Part shown: in pieces, positions 55,645 to 62,904 of the stretch
Layout of the letters: every line of letters begins with the position of its first letter
Numbering within the stretch: the stretch's first letter is position 1
Assembly (NCBI GenBank): GCA_044220635.1
Contig: JBGAQP010000001.1
Coordinates: 1 to 64,000 of the forward strand
Source: JBGAQP01 sp044220635
GTDB taxonomy: Bacteria > Pseudomonadota > Gammaproteobacteria > Burkholderiales > Usitatibacteraceae
Reading direction: 5' to 3'
Length of the DNA: 64,000 bases
Position numbers and translations under genes: made by a program
The notes under the pieces: model-generated
Database searches by the model: none
Seen by the model: the letters and a program-made list of their open reading frames with translations, nothing else
What the model was told of the DNA's origin: nothing

Positions 55645-56255
55645 TTGGCCCCCGCGGTCTTCGGCGCGCCGGCCTTCGCGGGCGCTCCCTTGGCGTCCTC
55701 GGCCCGGGCGCGCTTGATCGAAATGTTCATCGTGAACTCGTTCACGCGCTGGTTCGGGTTGGCGGGCGCCTGCACCGCCTTGATCTCGATGAGCTCGGGG
55801 TTCTCCAGGTACGGCGAGGCCCCGAGGTTGCGCATCAGGGTCGAGACCCGGGCGTTCGACTGGGCGTAGCCGGTCACGTTGACCTTGACGCCGGTCTGCT
55901 TGATCGCCTTGAGGTACACGCCCTCGGGGAGCTGGCGCAGCAGCTGGTCAAGCAGCTGCACGGGCTCCGACCGGTTGCTCTGCAGCCCCTCGACGACCTG
56001 TTTCTTCGCGAGGAGCGAGGCCGTCTCCTCGCGGATCTTGCGGATCTCCTCGATCTGCTTGTCGAGCTTGTCGATCTCGCTCTTCATGTAGGCGACGTTC
56101 GCCTGCTGCTGCGTGACCTGCCGGTCGAGGAACACCCAGACGGCGCCCGCGACCAGAAGGCCGATGATCGTCGCGATGCCCGCGAGGACCGCGAACTGCT
56201 GCTGGCGGCGCTTGCGCTTCTCTTCGCGGTGGGGAAGTAGGTTGACGCGGATCAT
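55641..56255 (-). CDS. pilN: Type IV pilus inner-membrane protein PilN
   Basis: 204 aa. The N-terminus IRVNLLPHREEKRKRRQ is the conserved cytoplasmic motif that docks into PilM. One membrane helix follows (about 22-45), then a coiled coil and a periplasmic domain. Its start overlaps the pilM stop (ATGA). Confidence 0.96.
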   Translation of the reverse strand: MIRVNLLPHREEKRKRRQQQFAVLAGIATIIGLLVAGAVWVFLDRQVTQQQANVAYMKSEIDKLDKQIEEIRKIREETASLLAKKQVVEGLQSNRSEPVQLLDQLLRQLPEGVYLKAIKQTGVKVNVTGYAQSNARVSTLMRNLGASPYLENPELIEIKAVQAPANPNQRVNEFTMNISIKRARAEDAKGAPAKAGAPKTAGAK

Positions 56256-57349
56256 GACGGGTCGAACCTCCGCATCGCCAGTCCGCAGGCCACCATGAGC
56301 GAGGGCGCGTCGACCGTGAGCTGGCGCGGCTTGATCTTGGAGGAAAGCGCCATGTTCGCGAACGGGTTCGCGACGAGGGTGTGGACCTGGGTGCGCTGGG
56401 CGACCATCTCCTCGAGCCCTTCGAGCATGGCGCAGCCGCCCGTGAGCAGGATGTGGTCGACCTTGTTGAACTGGGTCGAGGTGAAGAAGAACTGCAGCGC
56501 CCGCTGGATCTCCAGGACGATCTTCTCGTTGAAGGGCTGGAGCACGTCCGGGCCGTAGGTTTCCGGCAGGTTGCCGACGCGCTTGGCGGCCTCGGCCTCC
56601 TCGGGGGGCATGTCGAAGTGCCGGGCGATCTCCTGGGAAAGGAGGTTGCCCCCGATCTGTTGCTCGCGCGTGTAGACCGTCTGGCCGTTGTGCAGCACCG
56701 TGACCCGGGTGATGGTGGCGCCGATGTCCACGATCACGGTCACGTCGCTCTCCGAGATGCCGGAATTGCCGCCGCAGATGAGCTCGAAGGCGGTCTGGGA
56801 GGCGTAGGACTCGACGTCCATGACGATCGTCTTGAGCCCCGCGGCCTCGGCCGCCGCGACGCGGTCCTCGATCTTCTCCTTGCGGGAGGCGGCGATCAGG
56901 ACCTCGACCTCGTCCTCGCCGGACGGGGCGGACCCCAGGATCTGGAAGTCGAGGTTCACCTCGTCCAGGGAGAAGGGGATGTACTGGTTCGCCTCGCTCT
57001 GGACCTGGACCTCCATGTCCTCCTCGCGCTGGTTGCCCGGGAGGATCACCTTCTTGGTGATGACCGCGGCCGCCGGCAGGGCGAGCGCCACCATCTTGAT
57101 GCGCGAGCCCAGGGCCTTGTGGGCGCGCTTGATGGCCTCGCCCGCCGCCTCGATATTGGCGATGTTGCCGTCGACCACGGTGTCCTTGGGCAACGGCTCG
57201 ATCGCGTAGCGCTCGACGCGATAGACATTGCGCCCGGCTTCCGCGATCTCCACCATCTTCACGGAAGATGAGCTGATGTCGCACCCGATGAGGGGCGGCG
57301 TCTTGGCTTTGAGGAAGTCGAACTGGGCTGCTAAATTTTCTTTAAGCAT
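56252..57349 (-). CDS. pilM: Type IV pilus assembly ATPase-fold protein PilM
   Basis: 365 aa, actin-like fold. Phosphate-binding segments IGCDISSSSVKMVEI, VIVDIGATITRVTVL and LTGGCAMLEGLEEMV are evident. It binds the PilN N-terminus on the cytoplasmic side and links the ring to the motor ATPases, which are not in the window. First gene of the pil operon, divergent from penicillin-binding protein 1a. Confidence 0.96.
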   Translation of the reverse strand: MLKENLAAQFDFLKAKTPPLIGCDISSSSVKMVEIAEAGRNVYRVERYAIEPLPKDTVVDGNIANIEAAGEAIKRAHKALGSRIKMVALALPAAAVITKKVILPGNQREEDMEVQVQSEANQYIPFSLDEVNLDFQILGSAPSGEDEVEVLIAASRKEKIEDRVAAAEAAGLKTIVMDVESYASQTAFELICGGNSGISESDVTVIVDIGATITRVTVLHNGQTVYTREQQIGGNLLSQEIARHFDMPPEEAEAAKRVGNLPETYGPDVLQPFNEKIVLEIQRALQFFFTSTQFNKVDHILLTGGCAMLEGLEEMVAQRTQVHTLVANPFANMALSSKIKPRQLTVDAPSLMVACGLAMRRFDPS

Positions 57350-57388
57350 GGTGGAAGGTTAGCACCCACTACGAAGAATCTACTTTAG

Positions 57389-57417
57389 ATGCTAGCAACA
57401 AGTCCTAGGACTGTAAA
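57389..57417 (-). promoter_or_regulatory. Candidate sigma-70 promoter of the pil operon
   Basis: On the minus strand TTTACA (57417-57412), a 17-bp spacer and TAGCAT (57394-57389). The spacer contains a 10-bp palindrome GTCCTAGGAC. It lies 40 bases before the pilM start. The -35 matches five of six positions, the -10 four. Confidence 0.55.
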
Positions 57418-57453
57418 GCATTTTGTGGCAAGCCCTTAGCCTGCGGTCCCGAC

Positions 57454-57459
57454 TATAAT
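57454..57459 (+). promoter_or_regulatory. Perfect -10 box before penicillin-binding protein 1a
   Basis: TATAAT, with no clear -35 at the right distance. Transcription would start near 57466, only about 55 bases before the annotated start codon, which limits how far upstream the gene can begin. Confidence 0.55.
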
Positions 57460-57521
57460 CTGGCCTCGGAATTGAAGCGACCGGCCGGGACCGGCACCGA
57501 ACGACCCTCCCCCCCGCGGGC

Positions 57522-59780
57522 GTGGCCGCGCTCACGGTGGTCCTGCTGTGGCCGAACCTGCCCAATCTCGAGGTGCTCACCGACTACCGTCCGAAGATCC
57601 CGCTGCGCGTCTACAGCGCGGAAGGGGAGCTGATCGGGGAGTTCGGGGAGGAGCGGCGGGCCGTGGTGAAGATCCAGGACGTGCCCGCGGTCATGAAGCA
57701 GGCGATCCTCGCCGCCGAGGATGACCAGTTCTACCACCACGGGGGGGTCGACTACATGGGCATGGCCCGCGCGGCCGTCGACAACCTCAAGGGCCGCCGG
57801 GTGGGAGCGAGCACCATCACCATGCAGGTGGCCCGTGACTTCTTCCTCACCCGGGAGAAGACCGTCGCGCGCAAGATCTCGGAGATCCTGCTGACCTTCA
57901 AGATCGAGGCGAACCTCACGAAGGACCAGATCCTCGAGCTCTACATCAACAACATCTTCCTCGGCCAGAGGGCCTACGGCTTCGCCTCGGCGGCGAGCGT
58001 CTATTTCGGCAAGTCCCTGGGCGAGCTCTCGGTGGCCGAGGCGGCGATGCTTGCGGGCCTGCCCCAGGCGCCTTCGCGCCACAACCCCTTCGCGAACCCG
58101 AAACGCGCCCAGACCCGCCAGCACTACGTCCTGCGGCGCATGCACGAGGTGGGCTACCTGAACGACGAGCTCTACCGCAAGGCGCTCGCCGAGCCCCTGC
58201 GACTCAACCTCGAGCGCCGGGAAAGCTACGCCGTGCGCGCCGACTACGTGGCGGAGATGGCTCGCGCGGCGGTGTTCGAGCAGTACGGGGAGCAGGCCTA
58301 CGTGAGCGGCATCCAGGTCCACACGACGCTTCGCCGCGCCGACCAGGAGGCCGCCAACGCGGGGCTGCGGCTCGGCGTTCTCGAGTACGACCGCCGTCAC
58401 GGCTACCGGGGCCCGGAGGGCTTCGCCGACCTCCCGGCGCAGGGGCCGGAGCTCGAAGACGCGATCGACGAGGCGCTCTCGGAGCGCGAAGTGGTCGGCG
58501 ACATGGTCCCCGCCGTGGTCCTCGCGGCCTCCCCACGGGAGGTGAGTGCCGTGATGCGCCGCGGCGACGTCGTGAAGGTGATCGGCGAGGGACTGAAATT
58601 CGCCTCTCGGGCCCTCACGGAACGGGGCAATCCGGATCGCACCATCCGGCGCGGGTCGCTCATCCGACTGATGCCGGGCGAGAAGGGCGCCTGGAGCATC
58701 GTGCAGGTGCCCAAGATCGAGGCGGCCCTGGTCTCGCTGGACCCCGCGGACGGGGCGATCCGCGCCCTTGCGGGCGGGTTCGACTTCGGGGCGTCCAAGT
58801 TCAACCACGCGACCCAGGCCTGGCGCCAGCCGGGGTCGAGCTTCAAGCCATTCATCTACTCCGCGGCGCTGGAGAAGGGGTTCACCCCCGCGACCGTCCT
58901 GAACGACGCGCCGTTCGTCATCGAGGCGGCGAAGACCGGGGGACAGCTCTGGGAGCCGCGCAACTACGACGGGAAGTTCGAGGGGCCCATGCGGCTGCGC
59001 ACGGCGCTCGCCAAGTCGAAGAACATGGTCTCGATCCGCGTCCTCCAGGCGATCGGGCCGGGTTATGCGCAGGACTACGTCCAGCGCTTCGGCTTCGATC
59101 CCCGGATGCACCCCCCGTACCTGACGATGGCCCTCGGGGCAGGCTCCGCGACGCCCCTGCAGATGGCGGCCGCCTACGCCACCTTCGCGAACGGGGGCTA
59201 CCGGATCCGACCCTGGTTCATCGCCCGGATCGTCGACAACCGGGGCCAGGTCCTGTACACGGCGAAGCCCGAGGTCGCGGGAGACAACGCCGAGCGCGTC
59301 CTCGACGAGCGAAACGCCTTCATCATGGCGAGCCTGATGCGCGACGTCGTGCGCTACGGGACGGCAGCCCGCGCCTCTTCCCTCGGCCGGCAGGACCTCG
59401 CCGGCAAGACCGGCACCACCAACGACCACATCGACGCCTGGTTCGCGGGCTTCCATCCGACCCTCGTGGCGGTGTCCTGGATCGGATTCGACACGCCGAC
59501 CCCGCTGGGGGCGAACGAGACCGGCGGGCTCGCGGCGCTCCCCATGTGGATGGTGTACATGGGCCGCGTGCTGAAGGGCGTCCCCGAGGCCGAGTTCGAG
59601 CCGCCGGCCGGCGTCGTGGCGGTCAGCATCAACCCCGCGACGGGGTTGCGCGAGCCCGACGGGCAGAGCAAGACCCTCGAGTACTTCTTCCAGGAGTCCC
59701 AGCCGGGGACGGGAGAGGAGGGGACCGTGGCTCGCGACGCGACCCGCCCGCCCGAGGAAGTGAAGAACCAGATCTTCTGA
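57522..59780 (+). CDS. mrcA: Penicillin-binding protein 1a
   Basis: 752 aa from GTG 57522. Glycosyltransferase domain with AAEDDQFYHHGGVDY (catalytic Glu) and GASTITMQVARDFFL; OB-like insert (about 300-390); transpeptidase with SxxK in QPGSSFKPF, SKN in AKSKNMVS and KTG in LAGKTGTTND. It polymerises and crosslinks peptidoglycan. The N-terminus is odd: only about 11 hydrophobic residues (VAALTVVLLWP) precede the conserved LEVLTDYRPKIPLRVY, where relatives have a full membrane anchor of 25 or more. The in-frame stop at 57456 and the promoter exclude a much longer start. Confidence 0.93.
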   Translation: MAALTVVLLWPNLPNLEVLTDYRPKIPLRVYSAEGELIGEFGEERRAVVKIQDVPAVMKQAILAAEDDQFYHHGGVDYMGMARAAVDNLKGRRVGASTITMQVARDFFLTREKTVARKISEILLTFKIEANLTKDQILELYINNIFLGQRAYGFASAASVYFGKSLGELSVAEAAMLAGLPQAPSRHNPFANPKRAQTRQHYVLRRMHEVGYLNDELYRKALAEPLRLNLERRESYAVRADYVAEMARAAVFEQYGEQAYVSGIQVHTTLRRADQEAANAGLRLGVLEYDRRHGYRGPEGFADLPAQGPELEDAIDEALSEREVVGDMVPAVVLAASPREVSAVMRRGDVVKVIGEGLKFASRALTERGNPDRTIRRGSLIRLMPGEKGAWSIVQVPKIEAALVSLDPADGAIRALAGGFDFGASKFNHATQAWRQPGSSFKPFIYSAALEKGFTPATVLNDAPFVIEAAKTGGQLWEPRNYDGKFEGPMRLRTALAKSKNMVSIRVLQAIGPGYAQDYVQRFGFDPRMHPPYLTMALGAGSATPLQMAAAYATFANGGYRIRPWFIARIVDNRGQVLYTAKPEVAGDNAERVLDERNAFIMASLMRDVVRYGTAARASSLGRQDLAGKTGTTNDHIDAWFAGFHPTLVAVSWIGFDTPTPLGANETGGLAALPMWMVYMGRVLKGVPEAEFEPPAGVVAVSINPATGLREPDGQSKTLEYFFQESQPGTGEEGTVARDATRPPEEVKNQIF

Positions 59781-59805
59781 CCGGGAAACGAGAAAGGTCC
59801 GCGAC

Positions 59806-60414
59806 ATGGCCAAGACCCGATCCAGGCGCGACCTCAACCTGCGCCGGCACATCGCCTACCTCGCCGCGCGCATGATGGCCGAGGACGGCATGGCCGATTT
59901 CGGCGCCGCCAAGTGGAAGGCCGCGCGCCAGGCGGGCCTCGAGGACGCGAACCTCCTGCCCGACAACCAGGAGATCGAGGCGGCGCTGCGCGAGTACCAG
60001 GGCCTCTACCAGAAGGAGGACCAGCCCGCGCACCTGAGGCGCCTGCGCGAGGTGGCCGTGGCGGTGATGCGCGACTTCCAGGACTTCCGTCCCGCGCTGG
60101 TCGGCCCGGTCCTCAACGGGACGGCGAGCCAGTACTCGGAGGTGAGCCTGCAGCTCTATGCCGACGACCCCAAGTCGCTCGCGCTGTTCCTGCTCAACCG
60201 GCGCCACCGCTACGAGGAGGGCACGCGCCGCGTGCGGCGCGCCGACGCCTGGGTCGAGGTGCCGCAGTTCCACCTCGAGGTCGAGGGCATCCCGGTGACG
60301 CTGACCGTCCTCGACCGCGACGACGAGCGCCTGGGCGCGAAGGGGCGCGGGGAGGCCGAAGGGGCCCAGCGGGCGAGGCTCGCCGAGGTGGAAGCGCTGC
60401 TCGCCGGCGACTAG
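59806..60414 (+). CDS. Conserved protein of unknown function
   Basis: 202 aa. It belongs to a betaproteobacterial family often mislabelled as UDP-N-acetylmuramate-alanine ligase, although it is far too short and lacks the ligase P loop. Visible features are a basic N-terminus (KTRSRRDLNLRRHIAYLAARMM), ARQAG with DNQEIEAALREYQ, and the central GPVLNGTASQYSEVSLQLYADD, which resembles the G-S/T...D-x-D pattern of nucleotidyltransferases with the aspartates weakened. No signal peptide. Follows mrcA after 25 bp and converges on hemB, sharing CTAG. Confidence 0.8.
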   Translation: MAKTRSRRDLNLRRHIAYLAARMMAEDGMADFGAAKWKAARQAGLEDANLLPDNQEIEAALREYQGLYQKEDQPAHLRRLREVAVAVMRDFQDFRPALVGPVLNGTASQYSEVSLQLYADDPKSLALFLLNRRHRYEEGTRRVRRADAWVEVPQFHLEVEGIPVTLTVLDRDDERLGAKGRGEAEGAQRARLAEVEALLAGD

Positions 60415-61421
60415 CGGGCGTCGCGCAGGAGCCGGGCCGCGTCGAGCGCGAAGTAGGTCAGGATCGCGTCGGCCCCGGCGCGCTTGAAGCCGAGCAGGGC
60501 TTCCATCATGCAGGCCTCGGCGTCGATCCAGCCCTGCGAACCCGCGGCCTTGAGCATCGCGTACTCGCCGCTCACCTGGTACGCGAAGGTCGGCACCCCG
60601 AAACGCTCCTTCACGCGGCGCACGATGTCGAGGTAGGGCATGCCGGGCTTCACCATGACGAAATCCGCTCCCTCCTCGAGGTCGAGGGCGATTTCGTGCA
60701 GGGCCTCGTCGGAGTTGCCGGGGTCCATCTGGTAGGTCTTCTTGTCGCCCTTGCCGAGGCTCGCGCCGGAGCCGACCGCGTCCCGGAAGGGACCGTAGAA
60801 GGCGGAGGCGTACTTGGCCGCGTAGGCGAGGATGCGGACGTGGATGAAGCGCCGCGCATCGAGCGCCCGGCGAAGCGCCCCGATCCGCCCGTCCATCATG
60901 TCGGAGGGAGCGACAACATCGACGCCGGCTTCCGCGTGAGCGAGGGCTTGCTTTTCGAGCACCACGAGCGTCTCGTCGTTGAGGACGTAGCCCTCGGCGT
61001 CGATGAGGCCGTCCTGGCCGTGGCTCGTGTAGGGGTCGAGGGCGACGTCGGTGACGACACCCAGGTCCGGAAACCGGGCCTTCAACTCGCGAACGCAACG
61101 GGGAACCAGTCCCTTCGGGTTGAAGGCCTCGGCCGCATCCGGGGTCTTGAGGGCCGGCTCGACCACGGGGAACAACGCGATCGCGGGAATGCCGAGGCTC
61201 ACCGCCTCCTCGGCCACCGGCAGCAGCTCGTCGAGGCTGCGGCGCATGACCCCGGGCATCGAGGCCACGGGCTGGACCGTTTTCGATCCCTCCAGGACGA
61301 ACACCGGCAGGATCAGGTCGTCGGCGGCCAGGCGGGTCTCCCGCACGAGGCGGCGCGAGAAGTCGTCGCGCCGGTTGCGCCGCATGCGGCGGTCGGGGAA
61401 TCGGCCGAGCATCGTGGTCAT
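60411..61421 (-). CDS. hemB: Delta-aminolevulinic acid dehydratase (porphobilinogen synthase)
   Basis: 336 aa from ATG 61421. Active-site lysines lie in FVMVKPGMPYLD and in the earlier YAAKYASAFYGPFR. The metal-site region reads DVALDPYTSHGQDG without the cysteine triad of zinc enzymes, so it is the Mg-dependent type as in Pseudomonas. It joins two 5-aminolevulinate molecules for haem and related tetrapyrroles. It fits the cytochrome gene nearby. Confidence 0.96.
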   Translation of the reverse strand: MTTMLGRFPDRRMRRNRRDDFSRRLVRETRLAADDLILPVFVLEGSKTVQPVASMPGVMRRSLDELLPVAEEAVSLGIPAIALFPVVEPALKTPDAAEAFNPKGLVPRCVRELKARFPDLGVVTDVALDPYTSHGQDGLIDAEGYVLNDETLVVLEKQALAHAEAGVDVVAPSDMMDGRIGALRRALDARRFIHVRILAYAAKYASAFYGPFRDAVGSGASLGKGDKKTYQMDPGNSDEALHEIALDLEEGADFVMVKPGMPYLDIVRRVKERFGVPTFAYQVSGEYAMLKAAGSQGWIDAEACMMEALLGFKRAGADAILTYFALDAARLLRDAR

Positions 61422-61520
61422 TTCCGGAGCATCGGGGAGGCGGGGAACTTTACCACGCGACGGGGCTCTCACCGCGTGAAGGGATTGCTCCCTTCCCCGC
61501 TTCTCCTCCCTGAGCGGGTG

Positions 61521-61538
61521 CCTTAATCCCAATTAAGG
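61521..61538. promoter_or_regulatory. Hairpin between engB and hemB
   Basis: CCTTAAT-CCCA-ATTAAGG, a perfect 7-bp stem with a four-base loop, AT-rich against the local composition. Function unknown; could be an mRNA processing or stability element. Confidence 0.4.
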
Positions 61539-61545
61539 CTCTTTG

Positions 61546-61587
61546 GGCCCCGGCTTTACTCCCCTTTAGCCGGGGCCTTGTTTTTTT
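61546..61587 (+). terminator. Terminator-like hairpin spanning the engB stop codon
   Basis: GGCCCCGGCT and AGCCGGGGCC form a perfect 10-bp stem with a 12-base loop, followed on the plus strand by TTGTTTTTTT. The engB stop lies in the loop. The T run faces away from engB, so as a terminator it would stop antisense transcription. Confidence 0.6.
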
Positions 61588-62275
61588 CCGCCTCCTCCAC
61601 CCAGGCCGAGAGCACGCCCGTGGCTTCCTCCATGCCCTGCCGCTTGAGGCTCGAGAAGAGCTGCACGCTCGCGCCCGGGCAGAGCTGGAAGAGCTCGGGT
61701 CGCACCTTCGCGAGGGTGGCCGAAGCGGCCTGCCGCGAGAGCTTGTCCGCCTTGGTGAGCAGGACGTGGACGCGCCTGCGCCCGGGCGCGATCCACCCCA
61801 GCAGCTGGCGGTCGAGCGCGGTGAGGGGGTGGCGCGCGTCCATCACCACGACCACGCCGGCGAGGCTGGGGCGACCGGCCACGTAGCCGCCCACGAGCTC
61901 CTCCCAGTGGTGTCGGACCGCGAGCGGCACACCGGCATAGCCGTAGCCGGGCAGGTCCACGAGGAAGGCCCGGGCGCCGAGGGAAAAGAAATTGATCAGC
62001 TGGGTGCGGCCCGGGGTCTTGCTCACGAAAGCCAGGCGGCGCCGGCCGGCGAGCGTGTTGATGGCGCTCGACTTGCCGGCGTTGGACCGGCCCGCGAACG
62101 CGATTTCCGGCACGCTCGGCGCGGGCAATTCGCGAGCGTCGTGCGCCGAGAGCGCGTAAGCGGCGTCCTCGAGCCGCAGGCCGGCGCCGCGGCTTCTGGC
62201 GGGTCGCCCCCGCCCTACGGTAAAATCGCCCGGTTTCCCTGTCTCTTTCTTTCCTTCTTCACGAGGTTGCCGCAT
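61556..62275 (-). CDS. engB: Ribosome biogenesis GTPase EngB (YsxC)
   Basis: Motifs are FAGRSNAGKSSAINTL (P loop), KTPGRTQLINFF, VDLPGYGYAGV and LLTKADKLS; it assists 50S assembly. With ATG 62275 it has 239 aa; family members usually begin about 20 residues before the P loop region, which here is the segment LRLEDAAYALSAHDARELP. The only start-like codon there is CTG 62179 (207 aa). ATG 62275 overlaps the start of the divergent cytochrome gene head to head. The 5' end is therefore uncertain. The C-terminal KNKAPAKGE is encoded within a strong inverted repeat. Confidence 0.9.
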   Translation of the reverse strand: MRQPREEGKKETGKPGDFTVGRGRPARSRGAGLRLEDAAYALSAHDARELPAPSVPEIAFAGRSNAGKSSAINTLAGRRRLAFVSKTPGRTQLINFFSLGARAFLVDLPGYGYAGVPLAVRHHWEELVGGYVAGRPSLAGVVVVMDARHPLTALDRQLLGWIAPGRRRVHVLLTKADKLSRQAASATLAKVRPELFQLCPGASVQLFSSLKRQGMEEATGVLSAWVEEAEKNKAPAKGE

Positions 62276-62894
62276 GCGCGTCTTCACGGGGTGTGCCGGA
62301 CTCATGGCGCTAGTCTACGCAAGCCTCGCGGCCGCGGCCCAGCCGGCGGCGGCGCCCAAGGCCGATCTCGAGCGGGGCAAGCAGATCGCCGCGACAGTGT
62401 GCGCGGCCTGCCACGGCGAGGACGGCAACAGCGCCCAGGCCGCCAACCCGGTCCTCGCCGGCCAGCACGCCGAGTACATCGCCGCCCAGCTCGCCGCCTA
62501 CAAGTCGGGCGCCCGGGCCAATCCCATCATGGCCGGCATGTCCGCCGCCCTGACGCCGGAAGACATGCGCAACGTCGGCGCGTGGTTCGCCTCCCGTAAG
62601 CCCGCCCCGCGCGCGGCCAAGGACGCGGCGCTCGCCAAGCGCGGCAAGACCGTCTGGCAGGCCGGCGTGAAGGCGACCGGGGTGCCCGCGTGCGCGGGCT
62701 GCCACGGCGCCGCGGGCAAGGGCATCCCGGTCCAGTACCCGCGGCTCGCGGGCCAGCACCCCGAGCTCACCTACGCCTGGCTGCAGGCGTTCGCCTCCGG
62801 GACGCGGTCCCACGTCGTCATGGGCGGCGTGGCCGCGAAGATGACCGACGCGGAAATGAAGGCAGTCTCCGAGTACATCGCCGGCCTGCACTGA
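62274..62894 (+). CDS. Diheme cytochrome c4
   Basis: 206 aa. Signal peptide (GLMALVYASLAAAAQ), then two cytochrome c domains with haem sites CAACH (about residues 43-47) and CAGCH (about 140-144). Methionine ligands are likely in NPIMAGMSAAL and HVVMGGVAAKM. A periplasmic electron carrier, probably delivering to a terminal oxidase. A -10-like TAAAAT is at 62221. Its ATG shares the bases of CATG with the possible engB start on the other strand. Confidence 0.93.
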   Translation: MRVFTGCAGLMALVYASLAAAAQPAAAPKADLERGKQIAATVCAACHGEDGNSAQAANPVLAGQHAEYIAAQLAAYKSGARANPIMAGMSAALTPEDMRNVGAWFASRKPAPRAAKDAALAKRGKTVWQAGVKATGVPACAGCHGAAGKGIPVQYPRLAGQHPELTYAWLQAFASGTRSHVVMGGVAAKMTDAEMKAVSEYIAGLH

Positions 62895-62904
62895 GCCGGC
62901 CGCC

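Noticed and set aside
57389..57417. Likeness of the pil promoter to synthetic constitutive promoters (CTAGG and GCTAGC)
   Set aside because: Only short motifs coincide and the context is native; no other vector sequence is present.
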